A model generated the notes under the pieces. It ran no database searches, was not told the origin of the DNA, and worked only from the letters and a program-made list of their open reading frames with translations. Of a stretch of DNA of 64,000 nucleotides, positions 60,971 to 64,000 are shown piece after piece; positions within the stretch are counted from its first letter, which is position 1; each line of letters begins with the position of its first letter. The stretch spans positions 8,136,709-8,200,708 of the forward strand of contig NC_079476.1 in assembly GCF_026230105.1 (NCBI RefSeq), in the 5' to 3' direction. Both the position numbers and the translations under genes were made by a program. Source of the DNA: Diorhabda sublineata (Eukaryota; Arthropoda; Insecta; Coleoptera; Chrysomelidae).

Positions 60971-63900
60971 GTTGTTGTTGGTGGTGGGCATCCACATCAG
61001 ATCAACCACGCAACCACTATATTATGTCAAATGTCAATACCTTTCTGTGATTGGCTGGAAGTCACAGCCCCTAGTGTTAGTAGCTACAGTCAAATATGTT
61101 AACGTATTAGTTGTGCTCATGAACCAAGAGAGAACGAACGCTGCGATTCATTTTTGCCTTCCTCGCCATCGAGTTCCCAAGATTTACTTTCATGGTGTTG
61201 GGTATGACGAGAATTTTCCAAGGTTATCTTTTTGTCTTGCTGGGATGAAAAGTTCCTTTTTAGTCCATGACATGAGGGTCAAAAATAAGTTATTCTATTT
61301 CAGCAAGAAATTAATTTTGCTTTATTTATCGGAGCCAGGAATGATTTCTTGATGACAGTTTGCTTTACATGACATTTAGTTTATATTATAACGTGAAAAT
61401 ATATAATTGTAATTTGAAAAGTGGATTGAGACAATTATAGTGATAATAAATGATAAATACAAGAAATTGTGAGAAATTTTATGAATAAATAATTTGTACG
61501 ATAATACTACAATAATAACTTCACAGTTTTGATATGTGATGGTCAAAAACAGATTATTACTCCTTCTTTGGAGTTATACTTACGAGCTATTTTCAAATCA
61601 GTGTGAATTTCATTAGAGTTGAAAAACTCTCTGGGACTATATCCAATCCTCCTGCATTAATAACACTCTAGATTTTTCCTTAATGGTGTTTGGAAATTCT
61701 TGTGATCTGCATTCGTCTGAGAAATTTCCTTTCCAAAATGGTCATTCGTATCGTCAATGTCTCAAGTATCGCGAGGATTCCTAATGTTTTAATTTTGATG
61801 AGAATCAACATTAGAATTAACATTCTTCCTTGTAGACGTACTCATAGGTTGATATAAATTATTCATTAATACTCGTTGCTTTTGGATCATTTCAAGAAGT
61901 AAGTTAATTTTTTTGGTATTGTGGATTATGTTTAGTAGGTATAATTAGGTTGGGCCTATTTGAACTTATTTTTATAATTATCTTTAGGGCAGTAACTATT
62001 ATGTATTCTATTTATTCGAGAAATAGATGAGAACAAGAGGGATAGCAGAATTTTGTTTAAATTTTAATATGATTTGAGAAAGTGGCATTTTGGTTTTAGA
62101 GGGCATGTAAAAAAAACTAATTGTAGTATTTTGATAATTAGAGAAAGAATTGATATAGATCTTCTTAACCTTGAAATATTGATAAAACTGCAAAATTTTG
62201 TAGAAAGAGATAGCTTGCTTAGAATTTATAAAAATGTAAGATTGTTTCCTGTTCCGTAACAAACACTATTGTTTTTATTTTATTTTAGTTGTTTTCTGTT
62301 ATGAAGCCTATTATTTTTTCCGAAATATGAGAATATATATCTTTTGTTACGAGAAAGAGGAACGTTGTCCCAAAATATCATGAAATCCAGGAAAAACGCT
62401 ACTGATATGGAAAGTTTAATGAAATTAACAGTTCTATTATTTTTATATACAACATTTTTATCTGTATGCATAAGAAAAATAGAGGAATGGTCAATTTATA
62501 ACTGATGATCCTATTTGATAAAGTTAAAAGTATAAAATTTGAAATCACTATGAGGGCTATTTTTTTAAGCTGCTTCTGTCAAAATAAATTATGTAGTTGC
62601 AAGCAGAGTGTGAATATGCGTCATTATTATTCGCTATATTCGACAAGCACAGAATGAATGCGGAATTCCGACATAATGATGTAGGAAATTTGTCCATCAA
62701 GAAGGTAGTCAAGGACGCTGAAACAAGCTAGGTTGTATAAGTTAACAAGTGATCGAAAATGCATATTTCGTGAACTTGACATCAGTGCATTATTTGTATG
62801 AAATTGTGATCACAGAGCTATAATATTACAGAGTATCTACTGCGTTCCAAAAATCTTAGTGAGAGACACAAAATGAATGACGTCGAGCATAACGCTTTCC
62901 ACTCAATGCAATATTGCTGTGGACAGTTTATTAAAGCCGATTGTCTGCGACTAGGGATTTGCGCGACGGTCTGGAGATCAAAGAGCAGGGAAAGCAACCG
63001 ATCCACGTGCTAAAACATCTAACAAACAAGAAAAATATTTCAAGAGGATACCTATGACTATGGTATATTGGGACAAATTGATGGAAAGGAAGCAACAATA
63101 ACAAATTTTACTAGGACACTTCACGCCAAAAAAGCATGTTTTCATGTAGCATGACTAAGTCAAACCAATATAGTGGAAATTCCTCCAAAAGATTACAAGT
63201 CATTGACTTCTCACCTTAGAAACCTTATCCACCCAGTTATTATCTCTTTTGAGAAATTAAGAGGTAGTTAGGACAACGCTTCATGTTATAGGAAGTTATA
63301 GGATCGCTTGTTCATGTTGAGATAAATAACTCAACTTTTATGATGACCTTGTAGATAGATGAGGATGATCAATTTAAATTATTAGGTGGAATTAATTTGT
63401 TACCTCAACTCGCCTCCTATGTATCCTTAGGAAAAAATAGCCCTCGTATTAAAATTTTCATGCAATTTGTATTCATTTTCTTCTCAAACATATTGTTTAT
63501 TTTGGGATAATTATAAACGTATTGTTTTGCAATTTTAAATTAGGAAACTTTTGTTTTTATACCAGTTTTTGTTATTAATATTGAATTATGAAATTTTCTA
63601 TGTTATTCTCTTAGAATGATCAACAATAAACTTGTAACGTATTCATAGTAAAGAGAAAAAGATTATTACTATTATATGTTACGTTTTTGACTCACGGAGA
63701 AGAGAAATAAATTATTCCGCACCCCAAAAACCCTGTCTAATGAGCTATTACAGAGTATCCCTTCCTCTTAGATCCTTGAAATATATGTACTTAAACTATT
63801 GAAATTTGGGATCAACATATTAACGGTTAATTGAAGAAGTGATACATTGTTTCATAAAATCAATGTTTTCTACCATGTCAATTGGCTTATTACTTTCTTC

Positions 63901-64000
63901 CACAAATATTTTTCCTGTTTCCTTGTCTCACGTGTATTCTATGTCAGCGAAATTAAATTATTTCCAATTTATACCTTATACCTTATAGAATAAAATCTCA
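60964..64000. other. Syt1 intron, right end of window, no gene recognised
   Basis: A partly open + strand frame runs from about 62872 to 63250 with few stops (for example YDYGILGQIDGKEATITNF) and may be a decayed element protein I do not recognise. Frames at 62008-62262 and 62280-62471 carry no motif. Confidence 0.5.

Noticed and set aside
60849..61352. Frame of 167 codons containing an IYIYIY run
   Set aside because: The TA microsatellite keeps the frame open; residues on either side show no family resemblance and the left part is Penelope-like non-coding sequence.

Overview
The window looks like nuclear DNA from an insect. It is very AT-rich and intron-dominated, crowded with decayed transposable elements typical of arthropods, and contains one recognisable host gene whose protein closely resembles insect synaptotagmin 1. 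The order cannot be fixed from the sequence. A beetle or another TE-rich insect would fit, but this is inference.

Host gene. Six coding exons of synaptotagmin 1 (Syt1) lie on the + strand at 26774-27023, 32362-32454, 32636-32778, 32896-32991, 33915-34109 and 44369-44545. Spliced in phase they give 318 residues: a lumenal N-terminus with one N-glycosylation motif, a single membrane span with a cysteine cluster, a basic linker, and a complete C2A domain with all five calcium-binding aspartates. The gene runs off the right end. I see no C2B exon in the 19.4 kb after 44545, so C2B and the stop codon must lie beyond position 64000. The introns shown are 5.3 kb, 181 bp, 117 bp, 0.9 kb, 10.3 kb and more than 19.4 kb.

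Left part (1-26.7 kb). This holds mostly dead elements: a DDE transposase pseudogene (885-1975), a 280-bp tandem duplication (4953-5480), a MITE (6481-7018), a Penelope-like fragment with a hammerhead-like motif (8563-8941), a mariner (8971-10017), a Penelope-like terminal region with a second hammerhead-like motif (10255-10450) and a piggyBac pseudogene (about 11290-12690) with a LINE 3' end beside it. Next come an IS630/Tc1-type element with a hAT-like pseudogene nested inside (about 14684-18600), and a nearly intact DD41D-type Tc1/mariner element with 393-bp inverted repeats (19349-21332). A jockey-type fragment (about 22600-23200) and an unclassified terminal-repeat element (25000-25836) complete this part.

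Right part (Syt1 introns, 27-64 kb). The introns contain three more Penelope-like terminal fragments, a 1.1-kb MITE (35746-36855), a second truncated copy of the 9-kb mariner (38379-38850) and a MITE with GCCGCG ends (39592-39873). They also hold a MITE with a GGAGTTTACTCC end (42657-43341), a perfect 31-bp-arm palindrome (43792-43855), a different mariner pseudogene (about 46760-47700), a TA microsatellite, a non-LTR reverse transcriptase fragment on the - strand (56380-57610), and an inverted pair of Penelope-like copies (59206-60905).

The most interesting signals are the hammerhead-ribozyme-like folds in two different Penelope-like families, the long-TIR DD41D element disabled by what looks like one frameshift, and a possible alternative 3' splice site that would change the Syt1 membrane span by five residues. 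I found no CRISPR array, rRNA, bacterial-type operon or convincing tRNA.
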